Assembly (NCBI RefSeq): GCF_900104815.1
Contig: NZ_FNTD01000004.1
Location: 248,001-312,000, forward strand
DNA from: Streptomyces misionensis
GTDB lineage: Bacteria; Actinomycetota; Actinomycetes; Streptomycetales; Streptomycetaceae
Length of the DNA stretch: 64,000 nucleotides
Direction of reading: 5' to 3'
Shown here one piece after another: positions 44,377 to 53,439 of the stretch. Each line of letters opens with the position of its first letter. The first letter of the stretch is position 1. The notes under the pieces are model-generated. The model was not told the origin of the DNA. It made no database searches and saw only the letters and a list, made by a program, of their open reading frames with translations. The translations under genes and the position numbers were made by a program.

Positions 44377-45347
44377 CGGGTGGCCCCCCATCCGGCGAGC
44401 AGGTTGGCGACGGTCATCAGGACCACGCTGAGCCGGTGCACCGCGAACCCGGTGCGGCGGGCGGTCATGATGTCGCCGCGGACGAACCCGGTCAGGTACT
44501 GGCGGGTGCGCAGCGCGGTCGCGGGGAGCATCAGCGGCACGAACCACCAGGGCGCGGTGCCGGTGAGCGAGGCGAGGGCGCCGATGAGGAACTCGGTGGC
44601 CGACAGCGCCGCGATGAAGACGGCGTTGCCCCGCTCGGAGACCAGGGCGGCCACGGTGGGCCGGCCCACGGCCCGGTCGCCGGCGACGTCGTTGGTGTTG
44701 GAGTAGACACCGAACATGAGCGGCCCGAACCCGAACAGCACCGCCTGCACCATCAGGAACCCGGAGTACTCCCCCGTCAGCAGCCCGTACGGGACGATGA
44801 CCAGCACGGCGCCGAGGGCGACCAGGAACACCTCCTGGAAGCCGTGGTAGCTGATCTTCAGACCGTACGAGTACTGGAGCGACACCACGAACAGCGCGGC
44901 CGCCGCGACGAGCGCCCACGGCGGGCGGTGCGGGGCGACGGCGACGGCGGCCGCCCACAGCACCGCGCCGGCCGCCGCGCTGGTCCAGGCGAAGCGCAGC
45001 GCCTGGGGCACCGTCAGCGCGCCGGCGACCAGGGGCTTGCGCGCCTTGCTGCGCAGGGGGTTGTCGGGTCCGTAGTTGGCGAGGTCGCTGCCGTCGCGGA
45101 AGCCGGTGACGTCGTCCAGGGCGACCATCGCCATCAGGACGGCGATCTCGCCGACCAGGAAGAGCGCGAGGACCAGTGCCCGGCCGGCGGTGAAGGCGCC
45201 GAGCGGGAACAGGGTGGCGGCGAGGGCGAGGAAGATGCCGAGGTAGTAGTCGTACACGTCGAGCTTGCCGAGCCGCGCGTAGGCGCGCAGCCGGCCGCGG
45301 CCGTGGGCGGTGGCCGCGGGACGGGCGGCCGTGATGCTGTCGGTCAT
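44373..45347 (-). CDS. UbiA-family membrane prenyltransferase
   Basis: The 324-residue protein has eight to nine transmembrane segments and the two Asp-rich loops that bind Mg-diphosphate: LDDVTGFRDGSD (77-88) and NTNDVAGDRAVGR (217-229). UbiA enzymes attach a prenyl chain to an aromatic or other acceptor at the membrane. AAAAGG lies six bases before the ATG. The adjoining flavoenzyme and ligase are translated with it. Prenyl donor could come from the synthase at 21794-22846 or from central metabolism. Confidence 0.92.
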   Translation of the reverse strand: MTDSITAARPAATAHGRGRLRAYARLGKLDVYDYYLGIFLALAATLFPLGAFTAGRALVLALFLVGEIAVLMAMVALDDVTGFRDGSDLANYGPDNPLRSKARKPLVAGALTVPQALRFAWTSAAAGAVLWAAAVAVAPHRPPWALVAAAALFVVSLQYSYGLKISYHGFQEVFLVALGAVLVIVPYGLLTGEYSGFLMVQAVLFGFGPLMFGVYSNTNDVAGDRAVGRPTVAALVSERGNAVFIAALSATEFLIGALASLTGTAPWWFVPLMLPATALRTRQYLTGFVRGDIMTARRTGFAVHRLSVVLMTVANLLAGWGATR

Positions 45348-45456
45348 GGGGACCTTTTCGAATGGTGTCTGCGTACGGGTGTTCGGGTCCGGCGCTCCGC
45401 GGCGCGGACGGCGTGGCGCCCGGCCGGGGCCGCGCTTCGGGGGGGGACGCCGCGGT

Positions 45457-46599
45457 TCAGCGGTGCTCGGTGGCGAAGGCGCACACGAGGTCGGCGACCT
45501 GCTGGACCTGGTCGTCCGTCAGCAGGTGGTGCACCGGCAGCGCCAGATGGCGGCGGGCGGCCCGTTCCGCGGCCGGCCAGCGGGCGCCGGGGGGCGCGTA
45601 GGGAGCGAACGCGGCGTGCGTGGGCAGGGGCTGGGGGTAGTAGACGTGGCTGGCCACCCCGTGGGCGGTCAGGTGGGCGGCGAGCGCTTCGCGGGCGTCG
45701 GCGAGGACGGTGTAGACGTAGAAGCACCGGCCGTCCGGGTCGGGCGGCGGCGGGGTCACGCCGAGGCCGGCGAGCGGGGTGAAGCGCTCGGTGTAGTAGG
45801 CGGCGATCTCGGCGCGCCGGGCGAGGCGGGCCGGGAATCCGGCGTGGCGGTGGATCTGGAAGGCCGCCTGGATCTCGTCGAAGCGGCTGTTGACGCCGAT
45901 GGTGTGGTGGACGAAGCGGCGCCCGGGGTGCTGGCCGTGGTTGCGCAGGGTCCGCACCCGCTCGCCGAGCGCCGGGTCGCGGGTGACGACCACGCCGCCC
46001 TCGCCGGGCATGCCGCACGTCTTGACCTGGACGAAGGAGTAGACGCCCGCCTCGCCCCACAGTCCGGCGGGGACGCCGCGCAGCACGCCGCCCTGGGCGA
46101 CCGCGGAGTCCTCCAGGAGGCGCAGTCCGTGCCGCCGGGCCAGTTCGGTGAAGCGGGGCATGTCGGCCATCACGGAGAACATGTGGGCGGGCATCACGGC
46201 CTTGGTCCGCCGGGTGACGAGCCGTTCGGCCGCGTCGGGGTCCATGGTCATGGTGTCGGGCCGGATGTCGGCGAAGACGGGGGTGGCTCCGGCGGTGACG
46301 ACCGAGGAGGCCAGGGGCGCGCAGCCGAAGGCGGGCACGATCACCTCGTCGCCGGGGCCGACGTCCATGGCCCGCAGCACCAGGGTGAGGGCGGAGGTGC
46401 CGCTGGAGCAGGCGACCACGTCGGCGGCGCCGAGGTCCGCGCGCATCAGTTCTTCGAAGGCGGCGGTGCGCGCGCCCAGGATGAAACGTTGCTCCGGGTC
46501 GAGGCCCACCTCGCGGACCAGGGCGATCAGCGCGGGGCGGTCGGCTTCGAAGAGGGCGGGCGGGAAGAAGGGGACGGTGACGGGCGGCGCTGCGGTCAT
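45457..46599 (-). CDS. DegT/DnrJ/EryC1 PLP-dependent sugar aminotransferase 1
   Basis: The 380-residue fold-type-I enzyme carries ACSSGTSALTL for phosphate binding, LLEDSAVAQG (the PLP Asp) and Lys193 in SFVQVKTCGMPGEGG, the Schiff-base position. The GEGG rather than GDGG after the Lys is shared with AHBA-synthase-like members, but the rest differs. It transaminates a ketosugar or ketocyclitol using Glu or Gln. Its start overlaps the stop of the second DegT gene, so the two may form a heteromer or act in turn. Confidence 0.9.
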   Translation of the reverse strand: MTAAPPVTVPFFPPALFEADRPALIALVREVGLDPEQRFILGARTAAFEELMRADLGAADVVACSSGTSALTLVLRAMDVGPGDEVIVPAFGCAPLASSVVTAGATPVFADIRPDTMTMDPDAAERLVTRRTKAVMPAHMFSVMADMPRFTELARRHGLRLLEDSAVAQGGVLRGVPAGLWGEAGVYSFVQVKTCGMPGEGGVVVTRDPALGERVRTLRNHGQHPGRRFVHHTIGVNSRFDEIQAAFQIHRHAGFPARLARRAEIAAYYTERFTPLAGLGVTPPPPDPDGRCFYVYTVLADAREALAAHLTAHGVASHVYYPQPLPTHAAFAPYAPPGARWPAAERAARRHLALPVHHLLTDDQVQQVADLVCAFATEHR

Positions 46600-47822
46600 G
46601 CGGTGGTCCTCGTCGTGGCGAGGAAGGAGCCGATGGTGTCGCAGACGCGGTCCAGGTCGCCGGGGTCGAGATCGGGGTGGAAGGGCAGGGCCACGGCACG
46701 CCGGGCCGCCGCCTCCGCCTGCGGGAAGTCGCCGGGCCGGTGGCCCAGGTGGGCGAAGGCGGGCTGGTGGGGCAGTGGCAGGGGGTAGTAGACCTCGGTG
46801 CCGATGCCCCGCTCGTCGAGGTGGTCGACCAGGGCGTCCCGGTGCTCCGTCTCGATCAGGTAGACGTAGTACACGTCCCGGTCGTCCGGTCCCTCGGCGG
46901 TGGTCCGCGGCAGCCGGACGATCCCGGGCACGTCCCGCAGCCGGGCGGTGTAGGCGGCGGCCAGTTCGGCGCGGCGCGCGATCTGCTCCTCCAGGACGGT
47001 CAGTTTGGCGAGCAGGACGGCCGCCTGGATGTCGTCCATCTTGCTGTTCATGCCCGGCAGTGCGCTCTCGGTGGAGATGGCCGGGAAGTCGTTGAGCGTA
47101 CGGCCGGTCCTGCCGTGGTGGCGCAGGGCGGCGACGGTGTCCGCCACCTGCGGGTCGTCGGTGAGGACGGCCCCGGCGTCGCCGAGCGCGCCGAGCGTCT
47201 TGGAGGGGAAGAAGGAGAGCACGCCGCCCGCGCCGTGCAGACCCGCGTGGAGCCCGCGCCGGCGCATGCCGATCGCCTCGGCGCTGTCCTCGACGACCGT
47301 CAGTCCGTGCCGCCGGGCGACGGCGTCGACGGCCGCCATGTCGGCCATGGTGTGGAAGAGGTGCACCGGCATCACGAACCGGCTGCGCGGGGTGACGGCG
47401 GCGTCGAGCGCCGCGGGGTCCATCGCGTGGGTGTCCGGGTCGATGTCGACGAACTCCGGCCGTCCGCCCGCGAGTACGACGGCGGAGGCGGTGGCGAAGA
47501 AGGAGTACGCCGGTACCAGGACCCCGTCACCGGGGCGCAGTCCGCAGGCGCGCAGCAGGAGCACGAGCGCGTCGGTGCCGCTGTTGACGCCGATCACGTG
47601 CCGGGCGCCGGTGTAGTGCGCGAGCGCCGCCTCGAACTGTCCGACCTGTTGTCCGTGGCTGAATTTGCCACTGCGGAAAACGTCCTCCAACGCTTTTTCG
47701 ATGGTCGGCCACAATTGTTCGAAAGTGGCGACCTGGGAGAAGAAGGGAATCGGTTCGGCCGTCCCCGGAGTGACCGGAGACGCACTCCCGGCCCGCGCCC
47801 GGAGCTGTCCACTGGAAGGCAA
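46596..47822 (-). CDS. DegT/DnrJ/EryC1 PLP-dependent sugar aminotransferase 2
   Basis: The 408-residue enzyme has VNSGTDALVLLL, VVEDSAEAIG and Lys208 in SFFPSKTLGALGDAG, all in the usual places for NDP-ketosugar aminotransferases. About 25 residues at the N-terminus precede the conserved start PIPFFSQ. The TTG start has only a weak GGTGAGAA site, so it could begin later. It is the first gene of the minus-strand group and is divergent from the Gfo/Idh operon, 239 bases away. Confidence 0.88.
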   Translation of the reverse strand: MPSSGQLRARAGSASPVTPGTAEPIPFFSQVATFEQLWPTIEKALEDVFRSGKFSHGQQVGQFEAALAHYTGARHVIGVNSGTDALVLLLRACGLRPGDGVLVPAYSFFATASAVVLAGGRPEFVDIDPDTHAMDPAALDAAVTPRSRFVMPVHLFHTMADMAAVDAVARRHGLTVVEDSAEAIGMRRRGLHAGLHGAGGVLSFFPSKTLGALGDAGAVLTDDPQVADTVAALRHHGRTGRTLNDFPAISTESALPGMNSKMDDIQAAVLLAKLTVLEEQIARRAELAAAYTARLRDVPGIVRLPRTTAEGPDDRDVYYVYLIETEHRDALVDHLDERGIGTEVYYPLPLPHQPAFAHLGHRPGDFPQAEAAARRAVALPFHPDLDPGDLDRVCDTIGSFLATTRTTA

Positions 47823-48061
47823 TTCTCACCCGCCCCGTCGTTTCTGTGGATTGACCGGCAACGCTAGTCGTACCTTCCCGGCGGCGGAGAAAGGAAAGGA
47901 TCATCTTCACACTTTGTGGGTAACGAGGTTCCGGATCGCTTGACCCTTTCCCAAACCGGCCGCAATAGTCTTGCGGCGCACCGGAGTTGTGCGCGACGCG
48001 ACGCGAACCGCGTGTTCCGCGCCCGGTGTTCTCCTTCCCCACTCCCCTTCCAGGAGGCCCT
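47823..48061. promoter_or_regulatory. divergent promoter region of the amino-sugar module
   Basis: These 239 bases separate the first DegT gene from the Gfo/Idh operon and must contain both promoters. The middle (about 47880-47960) is A/T-enriched relative to the flanks. I could not assign a regulator site. Confidence 0.4.
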
Positions 48062-49120
48062 GTGCTGCAGCCCCTCGTGATCGGGCTCGGCCGCTCCGGA
48101 TCCGGACTGCACCTGAGGACGCTCGTCCGGCTGTCCCGGCGCACCGCGGCCGCCGGCGCTCCGCTGGTCGCCCTGCCCGCGGTCGGCTGCGACCCGCGCG
48201 CCGGCACGCTGCGGGCCGCGGCCGAGCCCGGCGAGGCCACGGTCGTCGGCACGCTCGACCAGGCCCTGGCCCAGGTGGACCCGGCCACCGCGGTGGCCCA
48301 TGTGTGCACCCCGCCCCGGCTGCGCCACGAGGTGGTCGCGCGACTGGCCGGGCACGGCGTGCGCCGGATCATCGTGGAGAAACCTCTCGCCGCCTCCGCG
48401 GCGGAACTCGACGCCCTGGTACGGCTGCGCGAACGGGAGGGCCTCGAGCTGGCGGTCGTGGCGCACTGGACCAGCTCCCGGCTCGCCGGCCGGCTGCGCC
48501 GCCTGATCCGCGGCGGACGGCTGGGCGCCCTCCGCCGGATCACCGTGGACCAGCACAAGCCCCGTTTCCTGCGGTCGCTGACCACCGACGGGCACCCGAC
48601 CGCCCTCGACGTGGAGATCCCCCACTCCCTGGGGCTGGTGCTCGATCTGGCCGGTCCCGCCGAACTGCGCGCCGCCCGCTGCTGGGACCTGCGTCTGACG
48701 GACCGCGCGCTGCCCGGACTCGGCGGCGCGCACGTGGAGTTGGAGCACCGGTCGGGGGTGCGCACCCTGCTCCGCTCCGACCTCGGCGCACCGGTCAGGC
48801 AGCGCAGCGTGGTCTGCGAGTTCGAGGGCGGCACGGCCACCGCCCACTTCCCGCTGAGCGAGGACGACGACCACGCCCAGCTCGTCGTCTCCCCGTCCGG
48901 CCACGGCACGGCACCCGCGCCGGACGGCGAGTCCGAGGCCGGGCACCACGTCTTCCGTGACGACGCCCTGACCGACTTCTTCGAGTGCGCCTACCGGGGC
49001 TTCGCCTCCGGGACTGCGGGGGCCGCGAACTTCCCGCTCGCCTGTGCGGCCACCCGGCTGCTGTGCGCGGCCCGCGAGCGCTGTGCCGTCGTACCGCACG
49101 CCCCCGCGGGGAGCCGCTGA
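48062..49120 (+). CDS. Gfo/Idh/MocA-type oxidoreductase 1
   Basis: The 352-residue protein has an N-terminal Rossmann segment (LVIGLGRSGSGLHL) and the EKP motif in IIVEKPLA; the C-terminal sheet carries VEIPHSLGLVLDLAG. The family oxidises a sugar or cyclitol hydroxyl with NAD(P), often at C3 or C2. The GTG start has AGGAGG five bases upstream. It opens an operon of six genes that overlap or nearly touch, and faces the two aminotransferases, so an oxidation followed by transamination of the same ring is likely. Confidence 0.85.
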   Translation: MLQPLVIGLGRSGSGLHLRTLVRLSRRTAAAGAPLVALPAVGCDPRAGTLRAAAEPGEATVVGTLDQALAQVDPATAVAHVCTPPRLRHEVVARLAGHGVRRIIVEKPLAASAAELDALVRLREREGLELAVVAHWTSSRLAGRLRRLIRGGRLGALRRITVDQHKPRFLRSLTTDGHPTALDVEIPHSLGLVLDLAGPAELRAARCWDLRLTDRALPGLGGAHVELEHRSGVRTLLRSDLGAPVRQRSVVCEFEGGTATAHFPLSEDDDHAQLVVSPSGHGTAPAPDGESEAGHHVFRDDALTDFFECAYRGFASGTAGAANFPLACAATRLLCAARERCAVVPHAPAGSR

Positions 49121-49121
49121 C

Positions 49122-50006
49122 ATGCCCGGACGGAACATCGCGGGGCGCGGCGCGTTCGGGCCGCTGACCGGCATCGGGGACGAGGCCGCGCCGGGCGCCG
49201 ACGGCCAGCTGGCCGCCCTGCGCCGACTGGGCTGGTCCACCGTGGAACTGCGCAACATCGACGGCACGGCACTGGCCGACCTCTCCCCCGCCGCCTTCGG
49301 CTCGCTCACCCGGCGCCTGGCGGACGCGGGCGTCACCGTCACCGCCGTGGCGTCCCGGATCGGCAACTGGTCGCGTCCCGTCACCGGCGACTTCGGCCGG
49401 GACCTCGCCGAACTCGATGTGCTCGCCGAGCGGTGCGCCGCCCTCGGCTGCCGACTGGTGCGGATCATGTCGTATCCCAACGACGGCCTAGCGGAGGCGG
49501 ATTGGGCCGACCGCGTACTGGCCCGCACCGCAGTCCTCGCGGACCGCGCCGAGCGGGCGGGGCTGGTGCTGGTGCACGAGAACTGCGCGGGCTGGGCCGG
49601 GGACCGGGCCGACCGCGCGCTCCGGCTGCTGCGCGCCGTCGACAGCCCGGCGCTGCGTCTGCTGTTCGACACCGGCAACGGCGTCCCCTACGGCTACGAC
49701 GCCCCGGAGATGCTCCGTGAACTCGCCCCCCACGTCGCCCACGTGCACATCAAGGACGCCGTGCGGCTGCCGGACGGCTCCACCGCCTACACGCTGCCCG
49801 GCGAGGGCGAGGCCGGGGTGGCGCGGTGCCTGCGCATCCTGGCCGACCACGGCTACACCGGGGCCCTCTCCCTCGAACCGCACCTCGCCGTGCGCCCCCA
49901 CGAGGGGCCGGCCCGGGCCGGCGCGGACGCCGCCGACCTGTTCGTACGGGCCGGCCGTGCGCTGGCCGCGCTGCTGGACCACGCCGCACCGGACGGCCCG
50001 GCGTGA
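49122..50006 (+). CDS. xylose-isomerase-like TIM-barrel isomerase/epimerase
   Basis: The 294-residue protein has the AP-endonuclease-2-like pattern: TGIGDEAAP, the metal-ligand Glu of LVHENCAGW, Asp of LLFDTGN, His of HVHIKDA and the late Glu of LSLEPH. Such enzymes isomerise or epimerise ketosugars or inosose-like ketones. The gene starts one base after the oxidoreductase stop, and its stop overlaps the M20 start. With the Gfo/Idh enzyme the pair resembles inositol- or 3-ketosugar-handling sets. Confidence 0.85.
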   Translation: MPGRNIAGRGAFGPLTGIGDEAAPGADGQLAALRRLGWSTVELRNIDGTALADLSPAAFGSLTRRLADAGVTVTAVASRIGNWSRPVTGDFGRDLAELDVLAERCAALGCRLVRIMSYPNDGLAEADWADRVLARTAVLADRAERAGLVLVHENCAGWAGDRADRALRLLRAVDSPALRLLFDTGNGVPYGYDAPEMLRELAPHVAHVHIKDAVRLPDGSTAYTLPGEGEAGVARCLRILADHGYTGALSLEPHLAVRPHEGPARAGADAADLFVRAGRALAALLDHAAPDGPA

Positions 50007-51355
50007 GCACCGCGTTCACCGACCGGCACCGCGAACTGCTGCTGGACCTGCTGCGCCTGCCGAGCGTCAACCCGCTGGAGGCCGGACCGGAGGATCCGCC
50101 GTCCCGGCTGCCGGACGCCCTGGCCCGCTATGCGGCGGCCGCCGCCCTGGCCGGGTTCCGCACGGTCCGCCTCGCCCCGCCGCACGCCTCCTGCCTGGAC
50201 CGCCCGGACGTGCCGGCCACGGTCCGCGCCGCCGCCCGCGATCCGCGGTTCCTCGCCGGGCAGCCCAGTCTGCTGCTGCGGCTGGGACCCGACCGCCCCC
50301 GCGCGGACACGGTGGTGTTCAACGTGCACCTGGACACCGTCGCCGGGCACACCCCGCCGGTCTTCGACGGCGCGCGGTTCACCGGCCGGGGCGCGGTCGA
50401 CGCCAAGGGGCCCGCCGTCGCGCTGCTCGCCGGGCTGGAGGCCGCCGCGTCCCACCCCGCCGTCGGACGGGACGTCACCGTGCTGCTCCAGGCCGTCGCC
50501 GGGGAGGAGGGCGGGGCCTTGGGCACCTACGGCACCCGCCCGCTGCTGGAGGCCGGGCACCACGGGCGGCTCAACGTGTTCTGCGAGCCGACCGGCCTGC
50601 GCGCGCTGCCCCGGGCCACGGCCGCCATGACCGCGCGGATCACCGTCGAGGGCGAGGACGCGGTGGACGACCGCCCGGACGCCGGGCACAACGCCACCGT
50701 GCTGCTGGGCTTCCTCGCCCAGCACCTCGCCGCCCGGCTGGACGGCGCCGTGCCCGGCACCCGGGTGTGCGTCGCCGGACTGCACACCGGCCGCGTCCAC
50801 AACCGCGTCCACGGCACCGGCACGCTGCTGCTGAACCTGTCGTACCGGCGCACCCGCGACGGCGCGGCGCTGGAGACCGCGGTCGGCCGGCGACTCGCCG
50901 ACGGCCTGCGCCGCTTCACCGAACTCTTCGGCACCACCCGGGAGTTCGCCCGCACCGCCCGGGACGCGGCCCGCATCACCCGGCTCGGCTGGGACAAGCG
51001 GGGGCTGCCCGCCCTGGACAACCGCGACCCGTGGGCGCAGGCGCTGCTGGCCCGGTCGGGCGCCCGGCCACCGGCCGACGACCCCGGCTTCACCTGCGAC
51101 GCCGTCTGGGCGGCGGGACTCGACGGCGCCTTCACCGCCGTGCTGGGACCCGGCTCGCTCGCCGCCAACCGCGCCCATGCGCCCGGTGAGTTCATCGACC
51201 TCGCCGATCTGGAGGACTTCGCGGGCGTCGTACGGCGCCTCGTCACCTCCTTCGCGGAAGGGCCCCGCCCCGAAGCGCCCAGCGCACCGACCCGCTCTCA
51301 CGCTCCGCCACCCCGAACGCCCCGGCCCGAAGAGAACCGGACCCCCCACCCGTAA
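50003..51355 (+). CDS. M20-family metallohydrolase (acetylornithine-deacetylase-like)
   Basis: The 450-residue protein has the M20 zinc ligands: NVHLDTVAG (His, and Asp beside it), the bridging Asp of GRGAVDAKGP, the AGEEGG pair (general base and ligand) and a final His in RAHAPGEF. The dimerisation domain lies at ~200-310. It removes an acyl group from an amine, or cuts a small peptide; an N-acyl protecting group on the amino unit would fit. GTG overlaps the preceding stop. The last ~30 residues are Pro-rich and probably unstructured. Confidence 0.87.
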   Translation: MSTAFTDRHRELLLDLLRLPSVNPLEAGPEDPPSRLPDALARYAAAAALAGFRTVRLAPPHASCLDRPDVPATVRAAARDPRFLAGQPSLLLRLGPDRPRADTVVFNVHLDTVAGHTPPVFDGARFTGRGAVDAKGPAVALLAGLEAAASHPAVGRDVTVLLQAVAGEEGGALGTYGTRPLLEAGHHGRLNVFCEPTGLRALPRATAAMTARITVEGEDAVDDRPDAGHNATVLLGFLAQHLAARLDGAVPGTRVCVAGLHTGRVHNRVHGTGTLLLNLSYRRTRDGAALETAVGRRLADGLRRFTELFGTTREFARTARDAARITRLGWDKRGLPALDNRDPWAQALLARSGARPPADDPGFTCDAVWAAGLDGAFTAVLGPGSLAANRAHAPGEFIDLADLEDFAGVVRRLVTSFAEGPRPEAPSAPTRSHAPPPRTPRPEENRTPHP

Positions 51356-51364
51356 GGAACCCGG

Positions 51365-52492
51365 ATGACCGCACCCACCGCCCCCCGTACGGCGGTCGAG
51401 CACTCCCCCGTCCTCGTCGACCACGCGAAACTGCGCACCGCGCTCACCGATCTGTTCGCCGGCCACGGCATCCCGGCCGCGCGGGCCCGGCTCGCCGCGG
51501 ACGCCCTCTGCCACGGCGATCTGACCGGCCTCGACTCCCACGGTCTGTTCAACCTCGGCCGGCTCTACCTGCCGCTGCTCGCCTCGGGCCGCTGCGACCC
51601 GCGTGCGGAGCCGCGCACCCTCACCGACCTGGGCGCCTGCGCGGTCGTCGACGCCCGCCGCGCGCTCGGGCTGTGGGCAGCCGCCGAGGCCATGGACGAC
51701 GCCGTGGCACGCGCCGGACGGCACGGCGTCGGCCTGGTCTCGGTGCGCGGGGCGACCCACTTCGGGTGCGCCGGCTTCCACGCCGCCCGTGCCGCCGAGG
51801 CCGGGATGATCGGCGTGGTCGCGAGCAACTGCGGCGGGCAGCGCATCGCCCGGCCGCCGGGCGGGGCGCTGGCGATGCTCGGCACCAACCCGCTCAGCGT
51901 CGCGGCACCCGCCCTCGACGGGCACCCGTTCCTGCTGGACATGAGCACCACCGTCGCACCCACCGGCAAGGTCCGCGTCGCCGCCCGCCGCGGCGCCCCG
52001 GTGCCCGCGGGCTGGCTGGAGGACACGGCGGGGAAACCGGTGACCGACCCGTCCGCCTTCGACCGCGGCGAGGCCTTCCTGCGCTGGCTGGGCGGCAGCG
52101 CCGAAACCGGTGTGCACAAGGGCTACGGGCTCGGCATCGCCGTGGAACTGCTGGCCGCCGTGGTCTCCGGCGCCGCGCTGGGGCCCGCGCCCGCGGCGCT
52201 GGAGGGCGACGGCCGCCCGCACGGCAGCGACGACGACATCGGCTTCTTCCTGCTCGCCATCGCCCCCGAGGTGCTGCGTCCCGGCGCGGACGTGGCCGGC
52301 ACGACCCGGTCCCTGTTCGGCACGCTCGTCGACTGCCCGCCGCTGCGCGAGGGCGAACCGGTGCGCTACCCGGGCTGGTGGGAGGCGGAACTCGCGGCCG
52401 AGCGCCGCCGCGACGGCATCCCCCTGCCGCCGCACCTGTACGAGGAGCTGACCGCCCTCGGTCTCCTCGACGGCGCAGGGGGCGGCCGGTGA
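51365..52492 (+). CDS. Ldh2-type (malate/L-lactate/imine) NAD(P) dehydrogenase
   Basis: The 375-residue protein belongs to the Ldh2 fold, distinct from classical lactate dehydrogenase: HGDLTGLDSHGLFNL, VRGATHFGCAGFH, DMSTTVAPTGKVRVAA and HKGYGLGIAVELL. Members reduce 2-keto acids or cyclic imines such as piperideine-2-carboxylate. AAGGAA lies eight bases before the ATG. In the operon it could reduce a ring-ketone carboxylate or imine after deacylation. Stop overlaps the next GTG. Confidence 0.9.
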   Translation: MTAPTAPRTAVEHSPVLVDHAKLRTALTDLFAGHGIPAARARLAADALCHGDLTGLDSHGLFNLGRLYLPLLASGRCDPRAEPRTLTDLGACAVVDARRALGLWAAAEAMDDAVARAGRHGVGLVSVRGATHFGCAGFHAARAAEAGMIGVVASNCGGQRIARPPGGALAMLGTNPLSVAAPALDGHPFLLDMSTTVAPTGKVRVAARRGAPVPAGWLEDTAGKPVTDPSAFDRGEAFLRWLGGSAETGVHKGYGLGIAVELLAAVVSGAALGPAPAALEGDGRPHGSDDDIGFFLLAIAPEVLRPGADVAGTTRSLFGTLVDCPPLREGEPVRYPGWWEAELAAERRRDGIPLPPHLYEELTALGLLDGAGGGR

Positions 52493-53439
52493 CCCGCCCC
52501 CTGCGCCTGGGAGTCGTCGGTCTCGGCGCCATCTCCCCCTACTACCTGGCCGCCGCCGAACGGCTCCCCGAGTGGGAGCTGACCGCCGTGTGCGACGCCC
52601 GCGCCGAGACCCTCGACGCGTTCGGCGGCACGGCGGCACGCTTTCGCGACCATCGGACGCTGCTGGCCGACGCCCGGCCGGACGCCCTGGTGGTGGCGGT
52701 GCCCAACGACGTGCATCTGCCGGTGTGCCGGGACGCCCTGGCGGCCGGCGTCCCGGTGTGCGTCGAGAAGCCCCTCGCCCTGACCGCCGCCGAGGGACGG
52801 CTGCTGGTGGAACTGGCGCGGCGCCACGAGGTCCCGTTGATGACGGCGTTCCACCGCCGCTACAACACCGCCGTCCGCGACCTCGCGCGCCGGACGGCGG
52901 GCCGGGAGATCCGCTCGGTGAAGGTGCGCTACCTGGAGCGCATCGAGGACCACCTCGGCGGCGAGGACTGGTATCTGGACCCGGCGCGCTGCGGTGGCGG
53001 CTGTGTGGCCGACAACGGCCCCAACGCCCTCGACGTGGTCCGGCTGCTGCTCGGCGACCTCACTCTGACCGGCTGCGAGCTCCGGCGCGACGGCCTCGGC
53101 CTCGACCGCCGGGCGGTGCTGCGTCTGCGCGGCCGCACCGGGGCGTCGGCCTCGGTCGAGCTCGACTGGTCGTATCCGGGTGAACGCAAGGACGTCGAGG
53201 TGGAGTTGGGCGACGGGGAGGTGCTGGTCGCCGACATGCTGGCCGGGCACACCGCCTTCAAGGGGTCGCTGTGGCACGAGTACGAGGCGATCCTGCGGGA
53301 GTTCGCCGTGCTCGCGGAAGCCGGGGCGGCGGCCGGTCCGGGGGCGCACGGCGGTCTTCAGGCGCTGGAACTGGTGGAGGCGGCCTATCGCCGCGCCCTG
53401 CCCGCGGCCGGTACGGCGACGACGGTGGCGGGCCGGTGA
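52489..53439 (+). CDS. Gfo/Idh/MocA-type oxidoreductase 2
   Basis: The 316-residue protein starts RLGVVGLGAISPYYLAAAE, with EKP in VCVEKPLALT and a C-terminal DNGPNALDVVRLLLGDL block. It is only distantly related to the first Gfo/Idh enzyme in this operon (different second-half motifs), so it probably acts on a different position or intermediate. Both ends overlap neighbouring genes by four bases. Confidence 0.9.
   Translation: MTRPLRLGVVGLGAISPYYLAAAERLPEWELTAVCDARAETLDAFGGTAARFRDHRTLLADARPDALVVAVPNDVHLPVCRDALAAGVPVCVEKPLALTAAEGRLLVELARRHEVPLMTAFHRRYNTAVRDLARRTAGREIRSVKVRYLERIEDHLGGEDWYLDPARCGGGCVADNGPNALDVVRLLLGDLTLTGCELRRDGLGLDRRAVLRLRGRTGASASVELDWSYPGERKDVEVELGDGEVLVADMLAGHTAFKGSLWHEYEAILREFAVLAEAGAAAGPGAHGGLQALELVEAAYRRALPAAGTATTVAGR

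Noticed and set aside
45457..49120. AHBA (3-amino-5-hydroxybenzoate) pathway
   Set aside because: One DegT enzyme has an AHBA-synthase-like GEGG after the Lys, but there is no aminoDHQ synthase, dehydratase or kinase/phosphatase of that pathway in the window.
47864..49678. 600-codon minus-strand frame opposite the Gfo/Idh and isomerase genes
   Set aside because: Antisense shadow; the plus-strand genes have clear motifs and ribosome sites.
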